64,000 bases of DNA from Kitasatospora fiedleri (GTDB taxonomy: Bacteria > Actinomycetota > Actinomycetes > Streptomycetales > Streptomycetaceae), in the NCBI RefSeq assembly GCF_948472415.1, contig NZ_OX419519.1, positions 3,162,001 to 3,226,000 of the forward strand, given 5' to 3'. The notes below the pieces were generated by a model, which was not told the DNA's origin, did no database searches, and worked only from the letters and a program-made list of their open reading frames with translations. Shown one piece after another: positions 27,028 to 37,177 of the stretch. Position 1 is the first letter of the stretch; each line of letters opens with the position of its first letter. Both the position numbers and the translations under genes were made by a program.

Positions 27028-27213
27028 CTACCAGGAGCTCTTGGTCACGCCCGGCAGCTCGCCGCGGTGCGCCATCTCACGGAGGCACACACGGCAGAGG
27101 CCGAACTTGCGGTACACCGAGTGCGGACGGCCGCAGCGCTGGCACCGGGTGTACGCCCGGACGCCGAACTTCGGCTTGCGCTCGGACTTAGCGATCAGGG
27201 CCTTCTTCGCCAT
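27028..27213 (-). CDS. rpsN: 30S ribosomal protein S14, zinc-binding type
   Basis: 61 aa, the short type Z form. CQRC and CRVC give the four zinc ligands. [21 protein letters not shown] and [16 protein letters not shown] are conserved. It lies between rplE and rpsH, the native spc position. Confidence 0.99.
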   Translation of the reverse strand: MAKKALIAKSERKPKFGVRAYTRCQRCGRPHSVYRKFGLCRVCLREMAHRGELPGVTKSSW

Positions 27214-27216
27214 GGC

Positions 27217-27786
27217 TCACGCCTCCTTGAACGGGAAGCCCAGAGCGCGCAGGAGCGCCCGGCCCTCATCGTCGGTCTGAGCGGTGGTCACGACGGTGAT
27301 GTCCATACCGCGCTGACGGTCGACCTTGTCCTGGTCGATCTCGTGGAACATGACCTGCTCGGTCAGACCGAAGGTGTAGTTGCCACGGCCGTCGAACTGC
27401 TTGGGCGAGAGGCCGCGGAAGTCACGGATACGCGGCAGCGCCAGCGACACCAGACGGTCCACGAACTCCCACATGCGGTCACCGCGGAGGGTGACGTGGG
27501 CGCCGATCGGCTGACCCTCGCGCAGCTTGAACTGCGCGATGGACTTGCGGGCCTTGGTGACGGCCGGCTTCTGACCGGTGATCGCGGTCAGGTCCTTGAT
27601 GGCACCCTCGATCAGCTTGCTGTCACGGGCGGCTTCGCCGACACCCATGTTGACCACGACCTTGACCAGGCCGGGGATCAGCATGACGTTCTCGTACGAG
27701 AACTGCTCGTGCAGCTGACCCTTGACCTCGGAGAGGTACTTCTCCTTGAGGCGGGGGGTCACCTTCTCAACAGTCGTCTCAGACAT
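27217..27786 (-). CDS. rplE: 50S ribosomal protein L5
   Basis: 189 aa. [48 protein letters not shown] and [24 protein letters not shown] are diagnostic; binds 5S rRNA and contacts S13. The ATG overlaps the rplX stop by 1 nt. Confidence 0.99.
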   Translation of the reverse strand: MSETTVEKVTPRLKEKYLSEVKGQLHEQFSYENVMLIPGLVKVVVNMGVGEAARDSKLIEGAIKDLTAITGQKPAVTKARKSIAQFKLREGQPIGAHVTLRGDRMWEFVDRLVSLALPRIRDFRGLSPKQFDGRGNYTFGLTEQVMFHEIDQDKVDRQRGMDITVVTTAQTDDEGRALLRALGFPFKEA

Positions 27787-28109
27787 CAGATGTCCTCACC
27801 GGTCCGCTTGGCAACGCGGATCTTGTTGCCCTGGTCGTCAAAGCGGTAGCCGACGCGGGTGACGACCTTCTTGCCGTCCTTCTCCACGACCAGCTGGACG
27901 TTGGAGACGTGCACCGGGGCCTCGACGGTCACGATGCCACCCTGGGTGCCGGGGCCCGGCTTGGTGTGCTTCTTGACCCGGTTGACACCCTCGACCAGGA
28001 CCTTGTTCTCGGCGGGGATGGCCTGGATGACCTTGCCCTGCTTGCCCTTGTCCTTGCCGGTGATGACCTGGACCAGGTCACCCTTCTTGATCTTCATGCT
28101 GTTCGCCAT
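27786..28109 (-). CDS. rplX: 50S ribosomal protein L24
   Basis: 107 aa with an N-terminal KOW motif ([22 protein letters not shown]). An assembly initiator of the large subunit. It follows rplN by 3 nt. Confidence 0.99.
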   Translation of the reverse strand: MANSMKIKKGDLVQVITGKDKGKQGKVIQAIPAENKVLVEGVNRVKKHTKPGPGTQGGIVTVEAPVHVSNVQLVVEKDGKKVVTRVGYRFDDQGNKIRVAKRTGEDI

Positions 28110-28112
28110 GGG

Positions 28113-28484
28113 TCAGAGCACCTCCGGCGCCAGCGAGATGATCTTCATGAACTTCTTGTCACGCAGCTCGCGGCCCACCGGGCCGAAGATGCGGGTACCG
28201 CGGGGGTCGCCATCGGTGTTCTTGAGAACGACAGCGGCGTTCTCGTCGAAGCGGATGTACGAACCGTCCGGACGGCGGCGCTCCTTGACGGTGCGAACGA
28301 CGACGCACTTGACGACGTCGCCCTTCTTCACCGAACCGCCGGGGATCGCGTCCTTGACGGTGGCGACGATGACGTCCCCGATACCGGCGTAGCGGCGACC
28401 GGAGCCACCGAGAACGCGGATGCAGAGAATCTCCTTGGCACCCGTGTTGTCGGCGACGCGCAGTCGCGACTCCTGCTGGATCAC
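28113..28484 (-). CDS. rplN: 50S ribosomal protein L14
   Basis: 123 aa. [27 protein letters not shown] and [17 protein letters not shown] are near-invariant. It forms intersubunit bridge B8. A 7-bp inverted repeat lies just upstream of its ribosome binding site. Confidence 0.99.
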   Translation of the reverse strand: MIQQESRLRVADNTGAKEILCIRVLGGSGRRYAGIGDVIVATVKDAIPGGSVKKGDVVKCVVVRTVKERRRPDGSYIRFDENAAVVLKNTDGDPRGTRIFGPVGRELRDKKFMKIISLAPEVL

Positions 28485-28499
28485 AGCTTTCTCCTGATC

Positions 28500-28515
28500 G
28501 TCAACAAGTGTTGAC
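28500..28515. promoter_or_regulatory. Inverted repeat upstream of rplN
   Basis: GTCAACA-AG-TGTTGAC, a perfect 7-bp inverted repeat, ends 15 nt before the rplN start and directly precedes its AGGAG. It could fold in mRNA or serve as a protein site; it is AT-richer than its surroundings. Confidence 0.5.
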
Positions 28516-28586
28516 GGGCCGGCCGCTGCTCACACCCGCGCCCCTGGGGGCCTGGTGCACATACGGCCGTACCGCGAACAACCTTG

Positions 28587-28859
28587 TTACTTGGCCTTCT
28601 CGAGGATCTCGACGACGCGCCAGCGCTTCGTCGCGGACAGCGGCCGGGTCTCCATCAGGAGGACACGGTCGCCGACACCGCACGCGTTCTGCTCGTCGTG
28701 CGCCTTCAGCTTGTTGGTACGGCGGATGACCTTGCCGTACAGCGCGTGCTTGACGCGGTCCTCGACGGCGACGACGACGGTCTTGTCCATCTTGTCGCTG
28801 ACGACGAGACCCTCACGGGTCTTGCGGAAGCCGCGCGTCTCGTTGGTGTTCTCAGTCAT
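28587..28859 (-). CDS. rpsQ: 30S ribosomal protein S17
   Basis: 90 aa. [45 protein letters not shown] and [24 protein letters not shown] are typical. The start overlaps the rpmC stop by 1 nt. Confidence 0.99.
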   Translation of the reverse strand: MTENTNETRGFRKTREGLVVSDKMDKTVVVAVEDRVKHALYGKVIRRTNKLKAHDEQNACGVGDRVLLMETRPLSATKRWRVVEILEKAK

Positions 28860-29083
28860 CAGGCGTTCTCCACCGTCTCGATGCCCAGCTCGCGCTCGCG
28901 CATCAGGGTGTAGATCCGCGCGATGTCCTTACGGACCAGCCGGAGCCGTCCGTGGTTGTCGAGCTGCCCGGTCGCCGCCTGGAAGCGGAGGTTGAACAGC
29001 TCCTCCTTGGCCTCACGGAGCTTGGCAACGAGACCCTCGTTGTCCAGTTCGCGAAGCTCAGCAGCCTTGGTAGCGGCCGACAT
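28859..29083 (-). CDS. rpmC: 50S ribosomal protein L29
   Basis: 74 aa helical-hairpin protein near the exit tunnel, with [22 protein letters not shown] and [18 protein letters not shown]. The ATG overlaps the rplP stop by 1 nt. Confidence 0.99.
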   Translation of the reverse strand: MSAATKAAELRELDNEGLVAKLREAKEELFNLRFQAATGQLDNHGRLRLVRKDIARIYTLMRERELGIETVENA

Positions 29084-29502
29084 CAGCTCTCACCGTCCTC
29101 GCGCCGAACGATCCGGCACTTCATCGGAAGCTTGTGCGCGGCGCGGGTGAGCGCCTCGCGCGCAATCTTCTCGTTCGGGTACGACAGTTCGAACATGACC
29201 CGACCCGGGTGCACGTTCGCGATCCACCACTCCGGCGAACCCTTACCGGAACCCATGCGGGTCTCGGCCGGCTTCTTGGTGAGCGGGCGGTCCGGGTAGA
29301 TGTTGATCCAGACCTTGCCGCCACGACGGATGTGACGGGTGATCGCGATACGAGCGGACTCGATCTGACGGTTCGTCACGTAGGCCGGGGTCACGGCCTG
29401 GATGCCGAACTGGCCGAACGCCAGCTCGGTGCCACCCTTGGCCGCGCCGCGGCGCTTCGGGTGGTGCTGCTTGCGGTGCTTGACCCGACGGGGGATCAGC
29501 AT
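29083..29502 (-). CDS. rplP: 50S ribosomal protein L16
   Basis: 139 aa. [58 protein letters not shown] and the Arg81-type loop [14 protein letters not shown] are conserved. It contacts A-site tRNA. Confidence 0.99.
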   Translation of the reverse strand: MLIPRRVKHRKQHHPKRRGAAKGGTELAFGQFGIQAVTPAYVTNRQIESARIAITRHIRRGGKVWINIYPDRPLTKKPAETRMGSGKGSPEWWIANVHPGRVMFELSYPNEKIAREALTRAAHKLPMKCRIVRREDGES

Positions 29503-29507
29503 TGCGG

Positions 29508-30344
29508 TCAGGCCTCCGTTCCGGTGTTCTCAGCGGCGGCCGGAGCCTCCACCGCGGCGGCCGGGGCCTGGGCCTCGGCAGCGGCGGGACGACGGCCACG
29601 GCCACCGCGCTCGCCACCACGGCCACCGCGCTCGCCACCGCGGGCGGGACGGCCGCCCTCGGGACGGGCCGGGCGGTTGCCGGAGCGGGCGGCGGCGTTC
29701 TCAGCGCGGACCTCGGCGATGTTCTTGACGTCGCCCTTGTAGATCCAGACCTTCACGCCGATGCGGCCGAAGGTGGTCTTGGCCTCGAAGAAGCCGTAGT
29801 CGACGTTCGCGCGCAGGGTGTGCAGCGGCACACGGCCCTCGCGGTAGAACTCCGAACGGCTCATCTCGGCGCCGCCGAGACGACCGGAGCACTGGACCTT
29901 GATGCCCTTGGCGCCGGCCTTCATGGTCGACTGCATGCTCTTGCGCATGGCGCGACGGAAGGAGACGCGGGAGGACAGCTGCTCCGCGACGCCCTGGGCC
30001 ACGAGCTGGGCGTCCATCTCGGGGTTGCGGACCTCGAGGATGTTCAGCTGGACCTGCTTGCCGGTCAGCTTCTCCAGCTTGCCGCGGATCTTGTCGGCCT
30101 CCGTGCCACGGCGGCCGATCACGATGCCCGGGCGGGCGGTGTGGATGTCCACGCGGACGCGGTCACGGGTGCGCTCGATCTCCACCTTCGAGATGCCGGC
30201 GCGCTCCATGCCCTGCGTCATGAGACGCCGGATGGCGACGTCTTCCTTGACGTAGTCCTTGTACAGCTTGTCGGCGTACCAGCGGGACTTGAAGTCCGTG
30301 CTGATGCCGAGGCGGAACCCGTGCGGGTTAACCTTCTGGCCCAT
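29508..30344 (-). CDS. rpsC: 30S ribosomal protein S3 with RGG-rich C-terminal extension
   Basis: 278 aa. The N-terminal KH domain ([27 protein letters not shown]) and the C-terminal S3 domain ([37 protein letters not shown]) form the mRNA entry site. After about residue 210 there is a 65-residue tail rich in RGG and RGGE units and then Ala/Pro/Glu; other actinomycete S3 proteins also have tails, but these arginine-glycine repeats are notable. The ATG overlaps the rplV stop by 1 nt. Confidence 0.98.
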   Translation of the reverse strand: MGQKVNPHGFRLGISTDFKSRWYADKLYKDYVKEDVAIRRLMTQGMERAGISKVEIERTRDRVRVDIHTARPGIVIGRRGTEADKIRGKLEKLTGKQVQLNILEVRNPEMDAQLVAQGVAEQLSSRVSFRRAMRKSMQSTMKAGAKGIKVQCSGRLGGAEMSRSEFYREGRVPLHTLRANVDYGFFEAKTTFGRIGVKVWIYKGDVKNIAEVRAENAAARSGNRPARPEGGRPARGGERGGRGGERGGRGRRPAAAEAQAPAAAVEAPAAAENTGTEA

Positions 30345-30691
30345 TACCGGGTCCCTTCCTTGCTGCTGACGACCACGGTGATGTGGCTGGTCCGCTTGCG
30401 GATCCGGTAGGCACGGCCCTGGGCGCGCGGACGGAACCGCTTCAGGGTCGGACCCTCGTCAACGTACGCCTCGGAGATGTAGAGGTCGTCCGTGTTGGAG
30501 TGGTTGTAGTTGTGCGCGGCGTTGGCGATGGCGCTGTTGAGCACCTTGCCGACCGGCACGGTGGCGGCCTGCGGAGCGAAACGCAGGACCGCCTGGGCCT
30601 CCGTGGCCGGCAGGCCACGGATGAGGTCCACCACGCGGCGGGCCTTCATGGGCGTGACGCGGATGTACCGCGCCTGGGCCCTGGCTTCCAT
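30344..30691 (-). CDS. rplV: 50S ribosomal protein L22
   Basis: 115 aa from the ATG at 30691, which has GGGGAC upstream. [28 protein letters not shown], the tunnel-lining loop [24 protein letters not shown] and the family length fit. A longer reading from 30718 is rejected. Confidence 0.98.
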   Translation of the reverse strand: MEARAQARYIRVTPMKARRVVDLIRGLPATEAQAVLRFAPQAATVPVGKVLNSAIANAAHNYNHSNTDDLYISEAYVDEGPTLKRFRPRAQGRAYRIRKRTSHITVVVSSKEGTR

Positions 30692-30752
30692 GGTTGTCCC
30701 CTTAATGGAGTAAGTCACTTTGTCGTTCTGGCGCTACAGCTCGCGGAAGCGA

Positions 30753-31034
30753 TTAGCGACGCTTCGACTTGCGGTCTTCCTTCACGTGCCCCTTGAAGGT
30801 GCGCGTGGGAGCGAACTCGCCGAGCTTGTGGCCGACCATCGACTCGGTGACGAACACCGGGACGTGCTTGCGGCCATCGTGAACCGCGATCGTGTGGCCG
30901 AGCATGGCCGGCGAGATCACGGAACGACGGGACCAGGTCTTGATGACGTTCTGCGTGCCCGCCTCGTTCTGCACGTCCACCTTCTTCTGAAGGTGGTCGT
31001 CGATGAAGGGGCCCTTCTTGAGACTGCGCGGCAT
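30753..31034 (-). CDS. rpsS: 30S ribosomal protein S19
   Basis: 93 aa. [47 protein letters not shown] and [16 protein letters not shown] are standard; binds S13 in the head. It lies 11 nt after rplB. Confidence 0.99.
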   Translation of the reverse strand: MPRSLKKGPFIDDHLQKKVDVQNEAGTQNVIKTWSRRSVISPAMLGHTIAVHDGRKHVPVFVTESMVGHKLGEFAPTRTFKGHVKEDRKSKRR

Positions 31035-31045
31035 CTGACCTGCTC

Positions 31046-31882
31046 CTAGCGCTTCTTGTTGGTCTTGCGGCGGCGCACGATGAGCTTGTCCGACGCCTTG
31101 TTCGGGCGACGGGTGCGGCCCTCGGGCTTGCCCCACGGCGAGACCGGGTGGCGACCACCGGAGGTCTTACCCTCACCACCACCGTGCGGGTGGTCGATCG
31201 GGTTCATGGCCACACCACGCACGGTCGGGCGGACGCCCTTCCAGCGCATACGGCCGGCCTTGCCCCAGTTGATGTTCGACTGCTCGGCGTTGCCGACCTC
31301 GCCGACGGTCGCGCGGCAGCGCGCGTCCACCAGGCGGATCTCACCGGAGGGCATGCGCAGGTGCGCCATGCGGCCCTCACGGGCGAGCAGCTGAATGCCG
31401 GCACCCGCGGAGCGGGCCAGCTTGGCGCCACCGCCGGGACGGAGCTCCACCGCGTGGATGGTGGTACCGACCGGGATGTTGCGCAGCGGCAGGTTGTTGC
31501 CCGGCTTGATGTCGGCGCCCGCGCCGTTCTCGATCCGGTCACCCTGCGCGACGCCGCGGGGGGCGATGATGTAGCGCTTCTCGCCGTCCGCGTAGTGCAG
31601 GAGCGCGATGCGCGCGGTGCGGTTCGGGTCGTACTCGATGTGCGCGACCTTGGCCGGCACGCCGTCCTTGTCGTGACGACGGAAGTCGATCAGACGGTAG
31701 GCGCGCTTGTGACCGCCACCCTGGTGGCGAGCGGTGATACGACCGGCGTTGTTACGGCCGCCCTTGCTGTGCAGCGGGCGAACCAGCGACTTCTCCGGCG
31801 TGGACCGCGTGATTTCGACGAAGTCGGCCACGCTGGAGCCACGGCGGCCCGGCGTAGTCGGCTTGTACTTGCGGATACCCAT
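31046..31882 (-). CDS. rplB: 50S ribosomal protein L2
   Basis: 278 aa. [28 protein letters not shown] near residue 43 and the peptidyl-transferase-proximal [21 protein letters not shown] with the essential His are present. Confidence 0.99.
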   Translation of the reverse strand: MGIRKYKPTTPGRRGSSVADFVEITRSTPEKSLVRPLHSKGGRNNAGRITARHQGGGHKRAYRLIDFRRHDKDGVPAKVAHIEYDPNRTARIALLHYADGEKRYIIAPRGVAQGDRIENGAGADIKPGNNLPLRNIPVGTTIHAVELRPGGGAKLARSAGAGIQLLAREGRMAHLRMPSGEIRLVDARCRATVGEVGNAEQSNINWGKAGRMRWKGVRPTVRGVAMNPIDHPHGGGEGKTSGGRHPVSPWGKPEGRTRRPNKASDKLIVRRRKTNKKR

Positions 31883-31926
31883 TTCTGTCCTCGTCCTTTA
31901 CGACGATCGCGGTCCCTGACGCAACG

Positions 31927-32244
31927 TCAGGAGACCGGACCACCGAAGATGTCGATGCGGTTGCCCTCGGCCAGCGTCACGATCGCGCGCTTGGTGTCCT
32001 TGCGCTTGCCGAAACCGGTGCGGGAGCGCTTGCGCTTGCCCTGGCGGTTCAGCGTGTTCACGGCCTCGACCTTGACCGAGAAGACCGCCTCGACGGCCTG
32101 CTTGATCTGGGTCTTGTTGGCACCGGGAGCCACGACGAACGTGTACTTGTTCTCGTCGAGGAGCGAGTAGCTCTTCTCGGAGATAACCGGCTTGATCAGG
32201 ACGTCACGGGGGTCCGTGAACGTCTTGGAGGTGATCTCGCTCAT
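31927..32244 (-). CDS. rplW: 50S ribosomal protein L23
   Basis: 105 aa. [28 protein letters not shown] and [28 protein letters not shown] docking site for trigger factor and SRP at the tunnel exit. It overlaps rplD by 1 nt. Confidence 0.99.
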   Translation of the reverse strand: MSEITSKTFTDPRDVLIKPVISEKSYSLLDENKYTFVVAPGANKTQIKQAVEAVFSVKVEAVNTLNRQGKRKRSRTGFGKRKDTKRAIVTLAEGNRIDIFGGPVS

Positions 32245-32921
32245 CAGGCGGCAGTCCCTTCGAGCTCGCCCTCAGCAGCAACGGCCTTGGCGGACGCGGC
32301 CGGACCGGCCACGAAACGCTCGAAGGCGGCCTGGGTGAAGACCACATCGTCGGAGACGAGCACGTCGTAGGTGTTCAGCTGGCCGGCGTCCAGGATGTGC
32401 ACGTTCGGCAGGTTGCGAGCGGACAGGATGCCCAGCTCGTCCTCGCGCTCGACCACCAGGAGGAGGTTCTTGCGCTCGGAGATCTTGCCGAACAGGACCT
32501 TGGCGGCCTTGGTCGACGGAGCCTCGGTGGCGGTCACGCCGGTCACGACGTGGATGCGCTCGTGGCGGGCCCGGTCGGTGAGCGCGCTGCGCAGGGCGGC
32601 GGCGATCATCTTCTTCGGGGTCCGCTGCGAGTAGTCGCGCGGCACGGGACCGTGCACGACGCCACCACCGGCGAACTGCGGGGCGCGGGTCGAGCCCTGG
32701 CGGGCGCGGCCGGTGCCCTTCTGGCGGTACGGCTTCTTGCCGCCACCGCGGACCTCGCCACGACGCTTGACCTTGTGGGTGCCCTGGCGAGCCGCGGCGA
32801 GCTGCGCCACGACGACCTGGTGCATCAGCGGGACGCTGACCTTGGCGTCGAAGATCTCGGCGGGCAGCTCGACGCTGCCGGCCTTGTCGCCGGCCGGCGA
32901 CAGGATGTCAATGGTGCTCAT
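32244..32921 (-). CDS. rplD: 50S ribosomal protein L4
   Basis: 225 aa from the ATG at 32921 ([20 protein letters not shown]). A GTG at 32930 that overlaps the rplC stop (GTGA) is an alternative and would add three residues. The tunnel loop [35 protein letters not shown] is typical. In E. coli L4 represses its own S10 operon. Confidence 0.98.
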   Translation of the reverse strand: MSTIDILSPAGDKAGSVELPAEIFDAKVSVPLMHQVVVAQLAAARQGTHKVKRRGEVRGGGKKPYRQKGTGRARQGSTRAPQFAGGGVVHGPVPRDYSQRTPKKMIAAALRSALTDRARHERIHVVTGVTATEAPSTKAAKVLFGKISERKNLLLVVEREDELGILSARNLPNVHILDAGQLNTYDVLVSDDVVFTQAAFERFVAGPAASAKAVAAEGELEGTAA

Positions 32922-32926
32922 ATCCT

Positions 32927-33574
32927 TCACAGCCCCTTCGCCGCGGTGCGGACGAGGACGAGGCCGCCGTTCGGACCCGGGATCGCGCCCTTGATGAGGA
33001 GCAGGCCCTTCTCCGCGTCGACCGCGTGCACGGTCAGGTTCTGGGTGGTCACACGCTCGTGGCCCATCCGACCCGCCATGCGCATGCCCTTGAACACGCG
33101 GCCCGGGGTGGCGCAGCCACCGATGGAGCCGGGCGAGCGGTGCTTGCGCTGGGTGCCGTGACCGGCGCCGAGGCCCTTGAAGTTGTGACGCTTCATGACA
33201 CCGGCGAAGCCCTTGCCCTTGGAGGTGCCGGTCACGTCGACCTTGACACCCGCCTCGAAGGTCTCGGCGGTGATCTCCTGGCCCAGGGTGTACTCGGACG
33301 CGTCCGCGGTACGGAGCTCGACCAGGTGACGGCGAGGGGTGACGCCGGCCTTGGAGAAGTGGCCCTGGAGGGGCTTGTTCACCTTGCGGGGGTCGATCTC
33401 GCCGAAGCCGATCTGGACGGCGTCGTAGCCGGCCGGGCTGTCGGCGGTGTGGACCTGGGTCACGACATTGGGCCCAGCCTTGACGACGGTCACCGGGACG
33501 ACCCGGTTGTTCTCGTCCCAGACCTGGGTCATGCCGAGCTTCTCGCCCAGGATGCCCTTAATCTGCTTAGCCAT
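32927..33574 (-). CDS. rplC: 50S ribosomal protein L3
   Basis: 215 aa. [29 protein letters not shown] at the N-terminus and [38 protein letters not shown] (the extension to the peptidyl transferase centre). It is second gene of the S10 operon. Confidence 0.99.
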   Translation of the reverse strand: MAKQIKGILGEKLGMTQVWDENNRVVPVTVVKAGPNVVTQVHTADSPAGYDAVQIGFGEIDPRKVNKPLQGHFSKAGVTPRRHLVELRTADASEYTLGQEITAETFEAGVKVDVTGTSKGKGFAGVMKRHNFKGLGAGHGTQRKHRSPGSIGGCATPGRVFKGMRMAGRMGHERVTTQNLTVHAVDAEKGLLLIKGAIPGPNGGLVLVRTAAKGL

Positions 33575-33588
33575 CTTCGGTGCGCCTC

Positions 33589-33897
33589 TCAGAGCTTGAT
33601 CTCGATGTCGACGCCCGCCGGCAGGTCGAGACGCATCAGCGAGTCAACCGTCTTCGGCGTGGGGTCGAGGATGTCGATCAGACGCTTGTGAGTGCGCATC
33701 TCGAAGTGCTCGCGCGAGTCCTTGTACTTGTGCGGCGAGCGGATGACGCAGTACACGTTCTTCTCAGTGGGCAGCGGCACCGGGCCCGCGACCTGCGCAC
33801 CAGTACGGATCACCGTCTCGACGATCTTCTTCGCCGAAGAGTCGATGACCTCGTGGTCGTAGGCCTTGAGCCGGATGCGGATCTTCTGTCCCGCCAT
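33589..33897 (-). CDS. rpsJ: 30S ribosomal protein S10
   Basis: 102 aa. [46 protein letters not shown] and [25 protein letters not shown]. It is first gene of the S10 operon; also the NusE antitermination partner. A 426-bp gene-free region lies upstream. Confidence 0.99.
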   Translation of the reverse strand: MAGQKIRIRLKAYDHEVIDSSAKKIVETVIRTGAQVAGPVPLPTEKNVYCVIRSPHKYKDSREHFEMRTHKRLIDILDPTPKTVDSLMRLDLPAGVDIEIKL

Positions 33898-34269
33898 GGC
33901 TACTTCGTAGTCCTTTGTGTCGTCCGTTGCTGCACGACCCCTCCTCCGACCCCCGCGCTCGGGCGTGTCGCCCTTGCGCTTGCAAAAACCGGCGAGACAT
34001 CTCGTCGGTTCGAACTACTGGGGTGGAGTGGGCCGGGCCGGTACCCCGCACACGCTTCCCGGAAGATTCCCGTACTTTCGCCCCGCAGCTGCCGCGGTGT
34101 CGCTTACACACCACTGCACCCACACACAGCACGTGGGCACATGAACGGCCATTCACGGGAACGACGAGTACATGGGACTCGCTTCCGGTCCTCCCGGCGG
34201 GAGGCGCGCAGCATCGGTACTCAACCGAGCAACCCGGACATCCTGCCACAGAAAGCGGGCGGTACGCCA
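33898..34269 (-). other. Leader/promoter region of the S10 operon without a gene
   Basis: I see no coding sequence: the small open frames here lack the G/C third-position bias of the neighbours. The region contains the terminator-like hairpin at 33984-34010, a small GGGCG/CGCCC hairpin (33961-33973) and a CTTCCCGGAAG inverted repeat (34064-34074). No convincing -35/-10 pair was found, so the promoter position is open. Confidence 0.5.
33984..34010 (-). terminator. Intrinsic-terminator-like hairpin with U-tract in the rpsJ leader (possible attenuator)
   Basis: Minus-strand RNA reads AACCG-A-CGAG-AUGU-CUCG-C-CGGUU and continues UUU. The stem is 9 bp with one A-C mismatch and a 4-nt loop, and the run has five U in total. 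It ends 86 nt before rpsJ. U-tracts are rare in this genome type. A separate strong terminator already serves the upstream gene. Confidence 0.55.
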
Positions 34270-34306
34270 ATCGGCCCCCGACCAGGCGACCTGGTCGGGG
34301 GCCGAT
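34270..34306 (-). terminator. Strong terminator at the end of the polysaccharide operon
   Basis: ATCGGCCCCCGACCAGG pairs perfectly with its complement over 17 bp around a CGA loop, 17 nt after the stop at 34324. Confidence 0.9.
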
Positions 34307-34323
34307 CGGTCGGCGGACCGGGC

Positions 34324-36246
34324 CTACCGGGTGCCGGACTTCGTCGCGGACGGCTTGGCGGACTCCGCGGACCTGGCCGACTCCCCCGACGTGGCCGGGT
34401 CCTGCGCCGCGCCGCTCGGCCGCGGCGACTCGGACGGGGCCGCCGGCGGGGCGGGCGCCGGGGTCGGGGACGGCTTGGTCGACAGGTCGTCGAAGGGCGC
34501 CTTCCGGCCGCAGACCGTCGGCCACTCCGCCGCGACGATCCCGGCGCACCAGAGCACGCCGTCGTCCGGGTACTGGGTGCGGTCCTTGACCTCGTGCACC
34601 ACGCACTTGCCGTTCGGGGCGTACTTCGGGCACTTCCCGTCCGGTTTCTGCAGCAGGTGGGCCCGCCAGGCGTCCATGCCCATGGTGTTCTTGGCCGGGT
34701 CCTCCGGCATGTACCGGTTGATCGACCAGCCGGCCGCCATCGTGCCGAACACCGCGAGCGCGCAGACCATGCCGGCCGCGACCTGCCGCACCACCCGGCG
34801 CGGGATCGCCTCGGTCGCCGCGCCGCGCACCGCGAGCACCCGGTCGCCCCAGCCGCTGCCCCGGTTGACCAGGGCCATCACGCCGAACACCGCCAGGATC
34901 ATCAGGCAGTACATGATGATCCAGGTGGTCCGCGGGTACAGCTGCACCGCCCGGTCGTGGGCCATCCTGCCCGCGTAGTAGAAGCGCAGCAGCCAGGAGC
35001 CGATCAGCACCGCCGCCGCCACCCGCACCGTCAGCTGGCGCAGCGCCAGGCCCAGGGCCAGGCCGGCGCCGAGCAGCAGCAGCAGCGAGATGCCGCTCTG
35101 CCCGGCCAGGTCGCCGGTGCCGGGCCAGGTGTCGTACGTCAGGTCGCCGCTGCGGTCGGAGACGAAGTTCAGCACGTAGGACGGGTCGGCGTAGACCGCC
35201 AGGAAGGCGTACCGGTCGGGGACCGAGCCGCTCGCCTTGGCCAGCTCGTAGAGCAGCGGCGAGCCGACGACGGCGAAGCCCGCGGCCGCCCCGACCAGGT
35301 ACAGCCCGGTCCGCGCCTTGGCCGACCGGCCGCCCCGGCGCCACGGGAAGCAGAACAGCGCCAGCAGCAGGACGCCGGGCGCGGCCCACAGGAACCAGCC
35401 GGAGTACCAGAGGAACAGTGCGCCGAAGGCCGCGCCGAAGGCCAGCCCGAGCAGCAGCACCGTGCGCGGCCGGCGTCCGGGGGCCCGGCCCATCGCGCGG
35501 AAGAACGCCACCAGCACCGGGACGAGCATGACCATCACGATGTGGCTGTACGGGCGGATCGGGTCGAGGAAGACCACCGAGGCGGGCAGCGCGATCAGCA
35601 GCGCCCAGAACGGGCGCAGCACCAGCCGCCAGGACAGGTACGCCATCGGGCCGAACAGCGCGGTGAACAGGATCTGCAGGTCGTGCAGGGCGAAGCCGGC
35701 GCCGGTGCGGCCGCCGTAGAACAGCTCCGACCAGAGGGCCATGACCGCCGGGAAGCCGGGCGGGTAGACCCCGGGCAGGCCCTTGCCGTCCATGATCGTG
35801 GTGGCCATCGCCATCAGGACGCCCGGGTCGCCCTCCTGGCCGCCGAGCGGCCAGGGGGTGCCGCGCAGCGCGACCACCACGCCGCCGGCCACCACGCCGG
35901 TGGCCAGGCCGGCCAGCGCGGCGCAGACCAGGCGCTTGGTCAGCTGGTGCCGGAGCGCGCTGCCGCGGTAGGCGGTGAAGAGCAGCGCCGCGAGCAGCGG
36001 CAGGCCGAGGACGGCCACGTACTCCTGGAGCTTGGCGAGGCCGCTGACCTGGCCGATCCGGTTGATCGGATTGACGCTGATCCTGGTGCACAGCAGGGTG
36101 TAGAGGCCGGCGGCGCCCACGCTCACGACCGCCTCGCCCAGCACGGGCGCCCAGCGCCGCCGCCACCAGGGGCGGCCGGGGTCGGCGGCGCCCGGGGTGC
36201 CGGGTGCCGGATGGGAGCCCACCGGGTGGGAGGCCAGGTCCGTCAT
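34324..36246 (-). CDS. AftA-like GT-C glycosyltransferase (membrane)
   Basis: 640 aa, about 13 membrane helices. The layout resembles the AftA family (galactan 5-O-arabinofuranosyltransferase of mycobacteria), from memory of that family. LRGTPWPLGGQEGDPG carries an acidic loop motif after the second helix pair, then VYPPGFPAVMALWSELF and DLQILFTALFGPMAYLSWRLVL. The C-terminal part has a Cys-containing outer segment (DGKCPKYAPNGKC) and a Pro/Ser/Ala tail instead of the AftA C-terminal domain. The actual sugar is unknown. Of three adjacent ATGs, the one at 36246 has AAGGA at the best distance. It is last gene of the rmlB operon; paralog at 51025-52695. Confidence 0.78.
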   Translation of the reverse strand: MTDLASHPVGSHPAPGTPGAADPGRPWWRRRWAPVLGEAVVSVGAAGLYTLLCTRISVNPINRIGQVSGLAKLQEYVAVLGLPLLAALLFTAYRGSALRHQLTKRLVCAALAGLATGVVAGGVVVALRGTPWPLGGQEGDPGVLMAMATTIMDGKGLPGVYPPGFPAVMALWSELFYGGRTGAGFALHDLQILFTALFGPMAYLSWRLVLRPFWALLIALPASVVFLDPIRPYSHIVMVMLVPVLVAFFRAMGRAPGRRPRTVLLLGLAFGAAFGALFLWYSGWFLWAAPGVLLLALFCFPWRRGGRSAKARTGLYLVGAAAGFAVVGSPLLYELAKASGSVPDRYAFLAVYADPSYVLNFVSDRSGDLTYDTWPGTGDLAGQSGISLLLLLGAGLALGLALRQLTVRVAAAVLIGSWLLRFYYAGRMAHDRAVQLYPRTTWIIMYCLMILAVFGVMALVNRGSGWGDRVLAVRGAATEAIPRRVVRQVAAGMVCALAVFGTMAAGWSINRYMPEDPAKNTMGMDAWRAHLLQKPDGKCPKYAPNGKCVVHEVKDRTQYPDDGVLWCAGIVAAEWPTVCGRKAPFDDLSTKPSPTPAPAPPAAPSESPRPSGAAQDPATSGESARSAESAKPSATKSGTR

Positions 36247-36259
36247 CATCATCCTTGAG

Positions 36260-37174
36260 TCAGGCCCGCGGCGACGGGCGCTCGCCGGCCGTGAACACGT
36301 GCCGGGCCAGCACCTTCACGCCGTCGGACCGGCCGCGGCGCAGCGCGCCGGGCAGCATCGTCATCGCGTGCAGCCGGGAGGCACTGTGCACCCGGGCGGC
36401 CTTGGCGGCCTTGGTCCAGCCGCGGGCGTCCATCCGTTCGGCGACCGCGGCGAAGTAGCGCTCGGCCTCGCTGAAGCGGGTGCCCGAGTAGGCCTGCACC
36501 GAGGACTCGGAGACCGCGTGCCGGCGGTACCGGAACACCGTGGTGCTGGTGTCCACCGCCATCTGCTCGCCCAGTTCCAGCAGGTCGACGACGAGCGCGA
36601 GGTCCTGGATCACCGAGTACTCGTCGCGGAAGTTGACCGCGCGCAGCGCCTCGCCCCGCCAGGTGATCGAGGGGAAGTACAGCCAGTTGCCGCGCAGCAC
36701 GCTGGCGGCCAGCTCCTCGCCGCCCATCAGCCGCCGGCCCTCGACCTTGGGCGCGTACAGCCGCCGCTTGGTCTGGTCGACCAGGCCGGAGACCGGCCGG
36801 CCGTCGCCGTCGATCACCTCGACGCCGGGCTGCACCATGCCGACGCCGGGGTGGTCGGCGAGGATCTTGCGGACGGTCTCCAGGTAGTGCGGGTGCAGCA
36901 GGTCGTCGCAGCCCATGATCACCACGTGGTCGGCCTCGGAGAGCCGGACGCACTTCTGGAAGTTCTTGGTGATGCCGAGGTTCTGCTCGTTGCGCAGGTA
37001 CTCCACCCGGTCGTCGCCGAGCCGGGCGAACCAGCCCGGGACCTCCGGCTCCCGGCCGTCGTCGATGACGACCAGCCGGAAGTCGGGGTCGGTCTGGGCG
37101 AGGACGCTGCGCACCGCGTCCTGCATCTGCCTGACGTCCCCGTAGTAGGGGAGCATGAAGTCGAAGCCGGCCAT
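36260..37174 (-). CDS. Family 2 glycosyltransferase
   Basis: 304 aa, soluble. The GT-A fold shows MLPYYGDVRQMQDAVRSVLAQTDPDFRLVVIDDG (first Asp motif) and VVIMGCDDLLHP, where CDD stands in for the usual DxD/DDD. A conserved WRGEAL and an ED-like QDLALVVDLLE follow. It is likely to add one sugar, possibly rhamnose, to a lipid-linked repeat unit. It sits 3 nt after the DUF2304 gene. Confidence 0.87.
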   Translation of the reverse strand: MAGFDFMLPYYGDVRQMQDAVRSVLAQTDPDFRLVVIDDGREPEVPGWFARLGDDRVEYLRNEQNLGITKNFQKCVRLSEADHVVIMGCDDLLHPHYLETVRKILADHPGVGMVQPGVEVIDGDGRPVSGLVDQTKRRLYAPKVEGRRLMGGEELAASVLRGNWLYFPSITWRGEALRAVNFRDEYSVIQDLALVVDLLELGEQMAVDTSTTVFRYRRHAVSESSVQAYSGTRFSEAERYFAAVAERMDARGWTKAAKAARVHSASRLHAMTMLPGALRRGRSDGVKVLARHVFTAGERPSPRA

Positions 37175-37177
37175 CGC

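Noticed and set aside
33915..34589. Plus-strand open frames in the S10 leader
   Set aside because: They run over the hairpins and into the AftA-like gene and lack third-position G/C preference.
34324..36246. Calling the AftA-like protein an arabinofuranosyltransferase
   Set aside because: Only the N-terminal half resembles AftA; donor and acceptor cannot be told from sequence.
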